Origin: Tsukamurella tyrosinosolvens | Lineage (GTDB): Bacteria; Actinomycetota; Actinomycetes; Mycobacteriales; Mycobacteriaceae | Length of the DNA: 64,000 nt | NCBI RefSeq assembly: GCF_900104775.1 | Contig: NZ_FNSA01000003.1 | Coordinates: forward strand, 1,922,001 to 1,986,000 | Direction of reading: 5' to 3' | The notes under the pieces: generated by a model | What the model was told of the DNA's origin: nothing | The model's database searches: none | Seen by the model: the letters and a program-made list of their open reading frames with translations, nothing else | Made by a program: the position numbers and the translations under genes | Shown here: in pieces, positions 45,799 through 53,799 of the stretch | How positions within the stretch are numbered: the stretch's first letter is position 1 | Layout of the letters: the number at the start of each line of letters is the position of its first letter

Positions 45799-46551
45799 TC
45801 ACGGCAGGACGAAGCCGACGAGCCACCCGACCCCCGCCGATGCCGCGGCTGCGACGATCGCGGCCAGGAGTGAGAGCAGACAGCCGTGCGCGCCGTCGCG
45901 CCGCGGTCTCGGTGGTGCGGGTTCGTCGTACGGCTCGGGTGCTCCCGGCGGGCCGTCCGGGCGGCGACGGCGGGGGAATCGCACGAGCGGCCGCGGTTCG
46001 AGGATCAGGTAGAGGATCACCCCGATCTGGCCGATGACGAACATCCAGAACCAGGCCCAGCGATTGCCCCAGCGCGGGGTCGACGCGAGCATCACGGCGA
46101 AGGTCGCGAGCCAGGTGAGCGAGACGAGCAGGCTGAACCATTCCGGAGTCCGCAACGGCCAGGCGATGAAGGTCGGACCGTCGTCGGACTCACGATCGAG
46201 GTCGACGCCTCGCGCACGCATGTCGTTCGCGAACGTCGACCACGGCGACGGGCCCGCGGCGTCCGACGTGGACCGCGTGGTCCACTCGGGCATCTCCCAC
46301 GGAGGCGTGTCGACGACCGTGCCCTGCTTCCACCGGAACGGGCCCGTGGACCAGGTCCCGGTCCGGACGGAGTCCTGGGTCCATTGGTTCTTCGGGATGA
46401 TGACCCGGGTGACGGAGCCCTGCTCCACATCGCGGCGGAAGTCCTCGTAGCTCGCCTCGCGGGGGTGCGCGGCCGCCGCGGCAGCGACCGCCGCGATGAC
46501 GAGGACGACCAGGGCGGCGGCGCGGAGCGCCACCAGGAGGTTCTGCCGCAT
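45799..46551 (-). CDS. membrane protein of unknown function
   Basis: A 250-residue protein: N-terminal span (ALRAAALVVLVIAAVAAAAA), an extracytoplasmic segment with several Trp (KNQWTQDSVRTGTWSTGPF), two central spans (residues ~135-185), a Pro/Arg-rich stretch (VRFPRRRRPDGPPGAPEP) and a final span. It resembles no family I know. The SYEDFRRDVEQGSVTRVIIP segment recalls the extracytoplasmic start of FtsH-type proteins, but no ATPase follows. It ends 4 bp from the convergent decarboxylase gene. Confidence 0.62.
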   Translation of the reverse strand: MRQNLLVALRAAALVVLVIAAVAAAAAAHPREASYEDFRRDVEQGSVTRVIIPKNQWTQDSVRTGTWSTGPFRWKQGTVVDTPPWEMPEWTTRSTSDAAGPSPWSTFANDMRARGVDLDRESDDGPTFIAWPLRTPEWFSLLVSLTWLATFAVMLASTPRWGNRWAWFWMFVIGQIGVILYLILEPRPLVRFPRRRRPDGPPGAPEPYDEPAPPRPRRDGAHGCLLSLLAAIVAAAASAGVGWLVGFVLP

Positions 46552-46596
46552 GCCTGGTAGGTCGGGGGTGGCACGCTGTTCGTTACGCGTACGAGA

Positions 46597-46639
46597 ACGA
46601 CGGTGCCCGCCCCTCGCGAGGAGGGACGGGCACCGTCGT
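46597..46639. terminator. hairpin downstream of ahpC-ahpD
   Basis: Arms ACGACGGTGCCCG and CGGGCACCGTCGT (13 bp, perfect) with an inner CCCTC/GAGGG stem. It lies 17 bp beyond the ahpD stop and would end the ahpC-ahpD transcript; it also sits just upstream of the 45799-46551 membrane gene. Confidence 0.82.
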
Positions 46640-46656
46640 CGGGTGAAGCGGTGGAG

Positions 46657-47196
46657 CTAGACCGAGGCGGTCGCGAGGGTCTCGGCGGCGAAGATCGCCT
46701 GCGCGACGCCCTGCACGGTGGCCGCGACCTTGACGGCCTCGAAGGCCTGCTCCTTGGTGAGGCCCGCCTTGCGGACCACGTCGTCGTGCGCGGCGACGCA
46801 GTGCTCGCAGCCGTTGATCGCCGAGACGGCGAGGCTCCACAGCTCGAAGTCGGTCTTGTCGACGCCGGGGTTGCCGATGATGTTCATCCGCAGGCCCATG
46901 CGCACCTGGGCGTAGTCGGCGCCGAGGAAGCCCTTGGCGCGGTACGCGACGTTGTTCATGCCCATGACCGAGGCGGCACCGAGGGCGGCCTGGTAGGCCT
47001 CCGCCGACAGCGTGTCGGCGGCCTCTTCGGCGATCTCGCGCAGGACGGTCGCGTTCTTGGTGGCCGCGGCCGAGGCGAGGAAGGTGCCCCACAGCTGCTG
47101 CTCGGTGAGCTCGGTGGAGCGCGCGAGAGAGCTGAGGTTGAGTTTGAGGTCCTTGGCGTACTCGGGGACCGCGTTCTTCAGGTTGTCGATCGACAT
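46657..47196 (-). CDS. ahpD: alkyl hydroperoxide reductase AhpD
   Basis: A 179-residue protein with E118, C130-x2-C133 and H137 (CEHCVAAH), the same numbering as M. tuberculosis AhpD. AhpD reduces AhpC, receiving electrons through the lipoamide/SucB pathway in mycobacteria. It starts 4 bp after the ahpC stop. Confidence 0.96.
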   Translation of the reverse strand: MSIDNLKNAVPEYAKDLKLNLSSLARSTELTEQQLWGTFLASAAATKNATVLREIAEEAADTLSAEAYQAALGAASVMGMNNVAYRAKGFLGADYAQVRMGLRMNIIGNPGVDKTDFELWSLAVSAINGCEHCVAAHDDVVRKAGLTKEQAFEAVKVAATVQGVAQAIFAAETLATASV

Positions 47197-47200
47197 GTGT

Positions 47201-47788
47201 TTAGACGCTCTCCTTCAGCAGCTCGCCGGCGTCGAGGGTCGGGTCGCCCTTCTTCCAGTTGCAGGCGCACAGCTCGTCGGACTGCAGGGCGTCCAGCACG
47301 CGGAGCACCTCGTCGACGTTGCGGCCCACGGAACCGGCGGTCACGGAGACGAACTGGATCTCGTTGTTGGGGTCCACGATGAAGGTGGCACGGTCCGCGA
47401 CGCCGTCGGCGTTGAGGACGCCGGTGGCCTCGGCCAGCTCCCGCTTGAGGTCCGAGAGCATCGGGAAGGGGAGGGTCTTGAGATCCTCGTGCTGCGCGCG
47501 CCACTGGAAGTGCACGAACTCGTTGTCGACCGAGGCGCCGAGCACCTGGGCGTCACGATCGGCGAACTCGTCGTTGAGCTTGCCGAAGGCGGCGATCTCG
47601 GTGGGGCAGACGAAGGTGAAGTCCTTCGGCCAGAAGAAGACGATCTTCCACTTGCCGGCGTAGTCGTCGCTGGTGACGGTGGTGAAGTAGTCGTCCGGCT
47701 GCTGCGCGTCGACCTTCGAGAGGTCGCCGCCGATCACGGCGGTGAGGTTGAACGCGGGGAACTGATCGCCGATCGTCAAGAGGGGCAC
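47201..47788 (-). CDS. ahpC: alkyl hydroperoxide reductase AhpC (peroxiredoxin)
   Basis: A 195-residue peroxiredoxin of the mycobacterial three-cysteine type: peroxidatic C61 (FTFVCPTE) and resolving C174/C176 ([10 protein letters not shown]). It reduces peroxides and peroxynitrite and is recycled by AhpD. A strong GAAGGAG ribosome binding site precedes the GTG. It is divergent from oxyR across 123 bp, the standard actinobacterial arrangement. Confidence 0.97.
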   Translation of the reverse strand: MPLLTIGDQFPAFNLTAVIGGDLSKVDAQQPDDYFTTVTSDDYAGKWKIVFFWPKDFTFVCPTEIAAFGKLNDEFADRDAQVLGASVDNEFVHFQWRAQHEDLKTLPFPMLSDLKRELAEATGVLNADGVADRATFIVDPNNEIQFVSVTAGSVGRNVDEVLRVLDALQSDELCACNWKKGDPTLDAGELLKESV

Positions 47789-47865
47789 GGTAACTCCTTC
47801 ATCACTGTGTGCAGGCGCCCGATGGGTGCGGGCTTCGTTTCGTGATCGATTCTTCCGTTCGAATC

Positions 47866-47875
47866 ACAACGTTGT
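47866..47875. promoter_or_regulatory. palindrome ACAACGTTGT in the ahpC-oxyR gap
   Basis: A 10-bp perfect palindrome 78 bp upstream of ahpC and 37 bp upstream of oxyR. It is placed suitably for an OxyR operator; the exact OxyR site cannot be fixed by eye. Confidence 0.35.
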
Positions 47876-47898
47876 AAAGCAAAGGTGATGGATGGCAC

Positions 47899-47904
47899 TA
47901 GACT
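47899..47904 (+). promoter_or_regulatory. predicted leaderless -10 element of oxyR
   Basis: TAGACT, 7 nt before the ATG of oxyR at 47912. This argues against the longer in-frame start at 47885. Confidence 0.5.
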
Positions 47905-47911
47905 GATAGGT

Positions 47912-48832
47912 ATGTCCGATCAGCCTTATCAGCCGACCCTCGCGCAGCTGCGCGCTTTCGTCGCAGTGGCACGCTCGCGCCACTTCGGGACCGCGGCGAC
48001 GTCGCTCGGCGTGAGCCAGCCGTCGCTGTCGCAGGCGCTGGCCTCGCTCGAGGCGGGACTCGGCGTGCAGCTGGTGGAGCGCAGCACGCGCAAGGTGCTC
48101 ATCACCGAGGCGGGGATGGCGCTGCTGGAGCAGGCTTCCGTCATCGTGGCATCGGCGGCGGAGCTCGTGAGCTCGGCGGCCGGCCTCACCGGCGAACTCC
48201 GCGGCACGCTGCGGCTCGGCATGATCCCGACGGTCGCGCCCTACCGACTGCCCCGTCTGCTGCCGCAGCTGCGGGCCGAGGTCGACGACCTGGCGGTCAC
48301 CGTCGTCGAGGATCAGACGGCCCGACTGCTCGAGGCGCTGCGCTCCGGCAGGATCGACGTGGCCGTCCTCGCGCTGCCCGTGCACAGCTCGTCCGTCGCC
48401 GAGATCCCGCTCTACGACGAGGAGTTCGTGCTCGTCGTGCCGCCCGGGCACCCGCTCGCCGGGCGTGACGACCTCACCGCGGACGACCTCTCCGGCCTCC
48501 CGCTCCTGCTCCTCGACGAGGGGCACTGCCTGCGGGATCAGGCGCTCGATCTGTGCCGGCAGGCGGAGGAGGGTGTCGGCGTCATGGGCGACACCCGGGC
48601 GGCCTCGCTCGCGACGATCGTGCAGTGCGTCTCCGGCGGGTTGGGGGTCACCCTGCTGCCCGAGCCCGCGGTCGCCGTCGAGCTGCGCGGCACGGACCTG
48701 GCGACTGCGCGGTTCGCCGCGCCCGCGCCGGGGCGCCGGATCGGCCTCGCCTACCGCGCGTCCAGCGCGAAGACCGAGGGCTTCGCCCGCCTCGCCGAGA
48801 TCGCCCGCGCGGCCGCGGGATCTGCCGTGTGA
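47912..48832 (+). CDS. oxyR: peroxide-sensing LysR regulator OxyR
   Basis: A 306-residue LysR protein with HTH FGTAATSLGVSQPSLSQALA. It has the redox cysteine pair C206 and C215 (GHCLRDQALDLC), which forms the activating disulfide in OxyR. It is divergent from ahpC-ahpD and expected to control it. It appears intact, unlike the degenerate oxyR of M. tuberculosis. Confidence 0.94.
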   Translation: MSDQPYQPTLAQLRAFVAVARSRHFGTAATSLGVSQPSLSQALASLEAGLGVQLVERSTRKVLITEAGMALLEQASVIVASAAELVSSAAGLTGELRGTLRLGMIPTVAPYRLPRLLPQLRAEVDDLAVTVVEDQTARLLEALRSGRIDVAVLALPVHSSSVAEIPLYDEEFVLVVPPGHPLAGRDDLTADDLSGLPLLLLDEGHCLRDQALDLCRQAEEGVGVMGDTRAASLATIVQCVSGGLGVTLLPEPAVAVELRGTDLATARFAAPAPGRRIGLAYRASSAKTEGFARLAEIARAAAGSAV

Positions 48833-48849
48833 CCTGGCCGAACGGGCGT

Positions 48850-48865
48850 GTCATGGCGCCATGAC
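48850..48865. repeat. 16-bp perfect palindrome after oxyR
   Basis: GTCATGGCGCCATGAC, 18 bp past the oxyR stop. It contains the start codon of a 26-codon frame. It may be a weak terminator stem or an operator. Confidence 0.35.
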
Positions 48866-48941
48866 CGCAGCGACCCGCCCGCACCTCCTTTCGCTGGAGG
48901 AGTGGGAGGCCGTGCGGGTGGATCTCGACGCGCTGCGCTGA
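48861..48941 (+). CDS. possible 26-residue peptide
   Basis: The frame reads MTAATRPHLLSLEEWEAVRV then DLDALR and stop. Its own GCTGGAGGAG is internal, not upstream, and no ribosome binding site or promoter is seen. It could be a remnant of a larger gene or chance. Confidence 0.15.
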   Translation: MTAATRPHLLSLEEWEAVRVDLDALR

Positions 48942-48945
48942 GCGC

Positions 48946-48951
48946 TAGCCT
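48946..48951 (+). promoter_or_regulatory. predicted leaderless -10 element of the cysteine-hydrolase-fold gene
   Basis: TAGCCT, 6 nt before the ATG at 48958. Confidence 0.5.
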
Positions 48952-48957
48952 GGGCGC

Positions 48958-49527
48958 ATGGCTTCCGATCGCTCCGTTCTGCTTCTCATGGACTACCAGC
49001 GCGGCATCGTCGACGGTGCCGAGCGGCCCGGCGTCGCCGCGCTCGCCTCCGCGGCGCGGGCCCTGTCGTCGGCGCGCGACCACGGCGTGCCGGTCGTGCA
49101 CGTGCGCGTCGCCTTCCGGCCCGACTATCCCGAGATCCCGCCGACCAACCGGGCTTTCGCCATGCTGCGCGAGGGCGGCGACTCGATGACCGAGGTCTCG
49201 CCACTGACGGCGATCGTCCCCGAGGTGGCGCCCCTGCCGGGCGAGCCCGTCGTGGTCAAGCGCCGGTTCGGGGCGTTCAGCGGCAGCGATCTCGATGTGG
49301 TGCTGCGCGGCCTGCAGGCCGATCACCTCGTGCTCGCGGGCATCTCGACGAGCGGCGTCGTGCTCTCGACGGTCCGCTACGCGGGCGATCTGGACTACCG
49401 CCTCACGGTCCTGGCCGACGCGTGCGCCGACCACGACTCCGAGGTCCATCGGGTGCTGGTGAGCAAGGTCTTCCCGCGTCAGGCCGAGGTGCTGGCGGCC
49501 GACGAGTGGATCGAGTCGCTGGGCTGA
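48958..49527 (+). CDS. isochorismatase-fold hydrolase lacking the usual catalytic Cys
   Basis: A 189-residue isochorismatase-like protein with the acid VLLLMDYQRGIVDG and base KRRFGAFSGSDLD of the family triad. The nucleophile position, usually Cys in G-[IV]-x-T-x2-C-V, reads GISTSGVV, i.e. Val. Isochorismatases proper also lack the Cys, so it may hydrolyse a vinyl ether or have another role rather than act as an amidase. Leaderless promoter; single gene. Confidence 0.78.
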   Translation: MASDRSVLLLMDYQRGIVDGAERPGVAALASAARALSSARDHGVPVVHVRVAFRPDYPEIPPTNRAFAMLREGGDSMTEVSPLTAIVPEVAPLPGEPVVVKRRFGAFSGSDLDVVLRGLQADHLVLAGISTSGVVLSTVRYAGDLDYRLTVLADACADHDSEVHRVLVSKVFPRQAEVLAADEWIESLG

Positions 49528-49529
49528 GC

Positions 49530-50258
49530 TCAGCGGCGGGGCCGCTTCGCGGGCTTGCCCTTCGACGGTCCCGGCGACTTCCCGGCGGCGGCGCGCGCGG
49601 CCTGCTTCGCGAGGGTCTTCTCCCGCGCCGTCCGCTTCGGTGCCGGTTCGGTCCGCCCCCGGGACGATCCGGCTTTCCGGCCGCGGACGACGCCGATGAA
49701 CTCGGCGACCGCCTCGGACTGCTCGCCGGCGGGCACCGCGAGCACCACGGGGGAGGGCGGCGCGTCGGTGAGGGGCCGGTAGGTGAGGTCCTTGCGGTGG
49801 TGCAGCCGCGCCAGCGACTGCGGAGCGATGAGCAGGCCCATCCCTGCGGCGACCAGCTCGATCGCGGCCTCCGTCGTCTCCGGCCGGTGCTCGACCGGCG
49901 TACCGGGGGCTCCGGCCCAGTGCAGCGCGTCGTCGAGCGGCAGCAGGGTCGGCTCGCCGTCGAGGTCCGCGGTCGTCAGCTCGTCCGCCGCGGCAGCGTG
50001 ATGCTCCTTGGGGACCACCGCGACGACCTGCTCCTCGTACAGCGCGATCGTCGCGAGCCCACTCGTCTCGGTGGGCAGGCGCAGGAGCGCGAGGTCGACG
50101 GTGCCCGCGCGCACCGCGTCCGCCGCGTCGGCCGCCGCGACCGGGACGAGCTCGAGCCGCACGTCCGGATGTCGCTCGCCCCAGACGCGGGCCCACTTGG
50201 CGGGCGTGGCGCCCGGGACGTAGCCGAGCCGCAGCGACGGCGGGAGCGAGGAGGTCAC
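49530..50258 (-). CDS. LysR substrate-binding domain protein without HTH
   Basis: A 242-residue protein that begins directly with the LysR effector domain (SLRLGYVPGATPAKWARVWG and later PTETSGLATIALYEEQVVAV) and has no N-terminal winged HTH. The last ~45 residues are Lys/Arg/Pro/Ala-rich (KRTAREKTLAKQAARAAAGK), a possible nucleic-acid-binding tail. It is divergent from a DUF5997 gene 29 bp away. A GTG start with -10 TAATCT 6 nt upstream argues that the short N-terminus is real. Confidence 0.82.
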   Translation of the reverse strand: MTSSLPPSLRLGYVPGATPAKWARVWGERHPDVRLELVPVAAADAADAVRAGTVDLALLRLPTETSGLATIALYEEQVVAVVPKEHHAAAADELTTADLDGEPTLLPLDDALHWAGAPGTPVEHRPETTEAAIELVAAGMGLLIAPQSLARLHHRKDLTYRPLTDAPPSPVVLAVPAGEQSEAVAEFIGVVRGRKAGSSRGRTEPAPKRTAREKTLAKQAARAAAGKSPGPSKGKPAKRPRR

Positions 50259-50264
50259 TCCTGG

Positions 50265-50280
50265 AGATTACCGATAGGCT
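50265..50280. promoter_or_regulatory. divergent leaderless -10 elements for the LysR-domain and DUF5997 genes
   Basis: Minus strand TAATCT (50265-50270) lies 6 nt before the GTG at 50258. Plus strand TAGGCT (50275-50280) lies 7 nt before the ATG at 50288. The gap is 29 bp, so each promoter's -35 region falls within the neighbour's coding start. Confidence 0.55.
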
Positions 50281-50287
50281 GGCACCC

Positions 50288-50680
50288 ATGAGCAGGCAGA
50301 ACACCCAGTCCATGAAACCGGCGACCGCTGCGAAGAAGCTGGACGTGTACCTGCCCGCCACGCCGGCCGCGTTCCAGGAGAACCCGATCACCCGCGACGA
50401 GCTGGCGGCGCTGCAGGCCGAGCCGCCGCAGTGGCTGCAGGACCTGCGGAAGAACGGCCCGCACCCGAAGAACCTCGTCGCCGCCCGGCTCGGCATCTCC
50501 ATCTCCGGCCTGCAGCGCGCGGGTGTCGGTGAGTCGCTGACCACCGAGCAGATCACCGGTCTGCTCGCGGATCCGCCGCAGTGGCTGATCGACGAGCGTG
50601 CGAGCCTCGACGCCGTGCGGGCGGACGAGCAGCGGGTCGCCCAGGCGCGCGCGGCGCGCAATCGACCCAGCCGCAAGTAG
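50288..50680 (+). CDS. DUF5997 family protein
   Basis: A 130-residue basic protein with two similar blocks: DELAALQAEPPQWLQDLRKN and TEQITGLLADPPQWLIDERA. Between them lies HPKNLVAARLGISISGLQRA, which looks like a helix-turn-helix. It may therefore supply the DNA-binding part missing from the divergent HTH-less LysR-domain protein; this is inference. The family is actinobacterial and uncharacterised. Confidence 0.75.
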   Translation: MSRQNTQSMKPATAAKKLDVYLPATPAAFQENPITRDELAALQAEPPQWLQDLRKNGPHPKNLVAARLGISISGLQRAGVGESLTTEQITGLLADPPQWLIDERASLDAVRADEQRVAQARAARNRPSRK

Positions 50681-50804
50681 GCCCGCGGGCACACCGGTAT
50701 CGACGATCTCCGGAACTGCCACGCCCCTCCGCCGTTATGTGTACGCTGTGAACATGGCGTTCCGCGTCGGCGCGCCGTATTGGCACCGAAGAGAGTGAGA
50801 AACC

Positions 50805-51269
50805 ATGTCCGAGCGGATGTCCAGCACCCGAGTCATCGCCGCGAGCCCCGAGCGGGTCTTCGCCGTTCTCGCCGATCCCGTGCGCCACGAGGACATCGAG
50901 CCCACCGACTGGGTGCGGGACGCGGTGGACGACGCTCCGCTCGATCACGTCGGGCAGATGTTCTCCGTGAACATGTACCTCGATCAGGCGGGCGGCGACT
51001 ACGTGATGGAGAACAAGGTCACCGCTTTCGAACGCGATCGGGTCATCGGCTGGCTGCCCGGGACGCGCCGGGAAGGCGAGTGGCAGGCGGGCGGCTGGTG
51101 GTGGCGGTACGACCTCGCACCGTCGGAGAACGGCACGCAGGTGACGCTGACCTACGACTGGACCGACACCCCGCAGTCGTTCCGGGACTTCGTCGGCTCT
51201 ATGCCGCCGTTCCCGCCGGAGTACCTCGACCAGTCCCTCGCGGGGCTGGACGCGGCCGTCCGCGGCTGA
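50805..51269 (+). CDS. SRPBCC family protein
   Basis: A 154-residue START/Bet v1-like protein: SSTRVIAASPERVFAVLADP at the start, VGQMFSVNMYLDQAGGDYVM in the middle and a C-terminal amphipathic helix. The fold encloses a hydrophobic cavity; ligand unknown. It has ribosome binding site AAGAGAGTGAG and a possible upstream -10 TACGCT. It is convergent with the helicase gene, 1 bp between stops. Confidence 0.82.
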   Translation: MSERMSSTRVIAASPERVFAVLADPVRHEDIEPTDWVRDAVDDAPLDHVGQMFSVNMYLDQAGGDYVMENKVTAFERDRVIGWLPGTRREGEWQAGGWWWRYDLAPSENGTQVTLTYDWTDTPQSFRDFVGSMPPFPPEYLDQSLAGLDAAVRG

Positions 51270-51270
51270 T

Positions 51271-53766
51271 TCAGCCCGAGACGACCTCCACGTCCACGAG
51301 CACGACGTCGCCGCGTTCGTCGGACGCCGGGAGGTCGACGACGGCCGTGATCGCCCAGCCGTGGTCGCCGTCGGGGTCGGCGATGGTCTGCCGGACCCGC
51401 CAGGCCCGCGGCATCGACGTGTCGAGCGAGAAGAGCTGCGGGCCACGGGCGTCCGCGCCGGTCGAGATGTCGTCGTACTCCTCGTAGTAGTCGTCGAACG
51501 CGGCGTACCAGTCGACGCCGGGATCCATCGCGTCGAGCAGGTCGTACTCCTCCTCGGCGACGAGCTGGACCCGGCGGAACATCGCGTTGCGCACCATGAC
51601 GCCGAACGCCCGCTCGTCCGACGTCAGCGACGTCGAGCGGCCGATCTCCGGCGCGGAGGCGTGCGCCTTCACCGGGTCCGGGGAGGTCATCTCCTCCCAC
51701 TCGTCGACGAGCGAGCTGTCCACGTACCGCACCAGCGCGCCCAACCAGGCGATGTAGTCGTCGAGCTCGGGCGTGCGCACGGCCTCGGGGACCGTGTGAC
51801 GCAGCGTGCGGAAGGCATCCGACAGGTACCGGAGCACCGCGCCCTCCGAGCGGCCGAGCTGGTACTTCGAGACCAGGTCGTTGAAGGTCATCGCCCGCTC
51901 GATCATCTCCCGCACCACCGACTTCGGGGAGAGCTCGAACTGGGTCACCCAGGCGTGCCCGGCGGCGTAGGTCGCGTACGCGGGGACGAGCAGGTCCTCG
52001 AGGGGCTTCGGGTACGTGACGTCCTCGAGCAGAGCCATCCGCTCGTCGTAGTCGATGCCGTCGGCCTTCATCTCCGCCACCGCGACGCCGCGCGCAGCGT
52101 TCTGTTGCGCGCGCAGCACGGGTCGCGGGTCGTCGAGCACGGACTCGATCACCGAGATCACGTCGAGCGCGTAGTCCGGGGACTCGGCGTCGAGCAGCTC
52201 CAGCGCCGCGAGCGCGAAGGGTGCGAGGGGCTGGTTCAGCGCGAAATCGGGCTGCAGGTCGACGGTGAGCCGCACGTGCCGGCCGTCCTCATCGGGCTCC
52301 GCCAGCCGCTCGACGACGCCGCCCGACTCCAGGCCGCGGAACAGGGTGATCGCGGTGCGGATGTGCCGCAGCTGGTTCCGGCGCGATTCGTGGTTGTCCT
52401 CCAGGAGGTGACGCATCGCGTCGAAGCAGTTCTGCGGCCGCGCGATCACGTTGAGCAGCATCGAGTTCGTGACCGAGAAACGGGAGGTCAGTGGCTCCGG
52501 GGCGGCCGCGACGAGCTTTTCGAACGTCGCCTTCCCCCAGGAGACGAATCCCTCGGGCGGCTTCTTCCGCTGGACCCGCTTGAGCTTGGCCGGGTCTCCT
52601 CCGGCTTTCGCCTCCCGCCGGGCGTTCTCGATCTCGTGCTCGGGCGCGGCCACGACGACGGTGCCCATCGTGTCGAACCCCGCGCGCCCGGCCCGGCCGG
52701 CGATCTGGTGGAACTCGCGGGCGCGCAGATGCCGCGTGCGCGTCCCGTCGAACTTGGTCAGGCCCGTCAGGTAGACGGTGCGGATCGGCACGTTGATGCC
52801 GACGCCGAGCGTGTCGGTGCCGCAGATGACCTTGAGGAGGCCCTCCTGGGCCAGCTTCTCCACCAGGCGCCGGTACCGGGGGAGCATGCCGGCGTGGTGC
52901 ACGCCGATACCCGAGCGGATGAGCCGCGAGAGGGTCTTGCCGAAGCCCGTGGTGAACTGGAAGTCGCCGAGCGCCGCCGCGATCGCGGCCTTCTGCTCCT
53001 TGCTCGCGAGCGGGAGCGACATCAGCGCCTGCGCGCGTTCGGCGGCGGCCTGTTGCGTGAAATGGACGACGTAGACGGGTGCCTGGTGCGTGGTGACCAG
53101 TTCGACGATCTGATCCTGGATCGCCATGGTCGAGTACGAGAAGTGCAGCGGTACCGGACGTTCCGCGCCGGCCACGAGGACGGTCTCGCGCCCCGTCCGC
53201 CGCGTGAGGTCCTCCTCGAAGAAGGAGGTGTCGCCGAGCGTCGCGGACATGAGCACGAATTGTGCGCGGGGCAGCTCGATGAGCGGCACCTGCCACGCCC
53301 AGCCGCGGTCCGGCTCCGAGTAGTAATGGAACTCGTCCATGACCACCTGCGCGATATCGGAGTCGGCGCCCTCGCGCAGCGCGAAGTTGGCGACGATCTC
53401 GGCGGTGGCGCACACGATCGGCGCGTCGGCGTTGACGGCCGCGTCGCCCGTGACCATCCCGACGTTCACGGTGCCGAAGACCTCGCAGAGCGCGAAGAAC
53501 TTCTCGCTGACCAGCGCCTTGATCGGTGCGGTGTAGTAGGTGCGCCGGCCCTGCGCCAGTGCTGCGAACTGGGCGCCCATCGCCACGAGGGACTTGCCCG
53601 AACCGGTGGGGGTCGCCACGATCACGTTGGCGCCCGAGCAGGCCGCGATCAGCGCCTCTTCCTGGGCCGGGTACAGCGTGATGCCGCGGTCATCGGTCCA
53701 CTCGAGGAAGGCCTCGAAGACCGCGTCGGCCGTCGGGTCGGCCGGGAGCAGGTCGATGAGGTTCAC
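51271..53766 (-). CDS. Ski2-like DEAD/DEAH-box helicase with DUF3516
   Basis: An 831-residue helicase. Walker A is ATPTGSGKS, motif II is VVMDEFHYY (DEFH rather than DExH with Val/Ala), motif III is MSATLG, and QIAGRAGRAG is motif VI. The C-terminal ~400 residues match DUF3516, found on an actinobacterial helicase. It is shorter than HelY and lacks an obvious rRNA-processing arch. A GTG start is set by a -10 element 7 nt upstream. Confidence 0.9.
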   Translation of the reverse strand: MNLIDLLPADPTADAVFEAFLEWTDDRGITLYPAQEEALIAACSGANVIVATPTGSGKSLVAMGAQFAALAQGRRTYYTAPIKALVSEKFFALCEVFGTVNVGMVTGDAAVNADAPIVCATAEIVANFALREGADSDIAQVVMDEFHYYSEPDRGWAWQVPLIELPRAQFVLMSATLGDTSFFEEDLTRRTGRETVLVAGAERPVPLHFSYSTMAIQDQIVELVTTHQAPVYVVHFTQQAAAERAQALMSLPLASKEQKAAIAAALGDFQFTTGFGKTLSRLIRSGIGVHHAGMLPRYRRLVEKLAQEGLLKVICGTDTLGVGINVPIRTVYLTGLTKFDGTRTRHLRAREFHQIAGRAGRAGFDTMGTVVVAAPEHEIENARREAKAGGDPAKLKRVQRKKPPEGFVSWGKATFEKLVAAAPEPLTSRFSVTNSMLLNVIARPQNCFDAMRHLLEDNHESRRNQLRHIRTAITLFRGLESGGVVERLAEPDEDGRHVRLTVDLQPDFALNQPLAPFALAALELLDAESPDYALDVISVIESVLDDPRPVLRAQQNAARGVAVAEMKADGIDYDERMALLEDVTYPKPLEDLLVPAYATYAAGHAWVTQFELSPKSVVREMIERAMTFNDLVSKYQLGRSEGAVLRYLSDAFRTLRHTVPEAVRTPELDDYIAWLGALVRYVDSSLVDEWEEMTSPDPVKAHASAPEIGRSTSLTSDERAFGVMVRNAMFRRVQLVAEEEYDLLDAMDPGVDWYAAFDDYYEEYDDISTGADARGPQLFSLDTSMPRAWRVRQTIADPDGDHGWAITAVVDLPASDERGDVVLVDVEVVSG

Positions 53767-53773
53767 TCATCTC

Positions 53774-53779
53774 ACTCTA
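53774..53779 (-). promoter_or_regulatory. predicted leaderless -10 element of the DUF3516 helicase
   Basis: TAGAGT on the minus strand, 7 nt before the GTG start at 53766. It separates helicase transcription from the upstream hydrolase genes. Confidence 0.5.
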
Positions 53780-53799
53780 CGGGCCGCGATCGTGACCGG

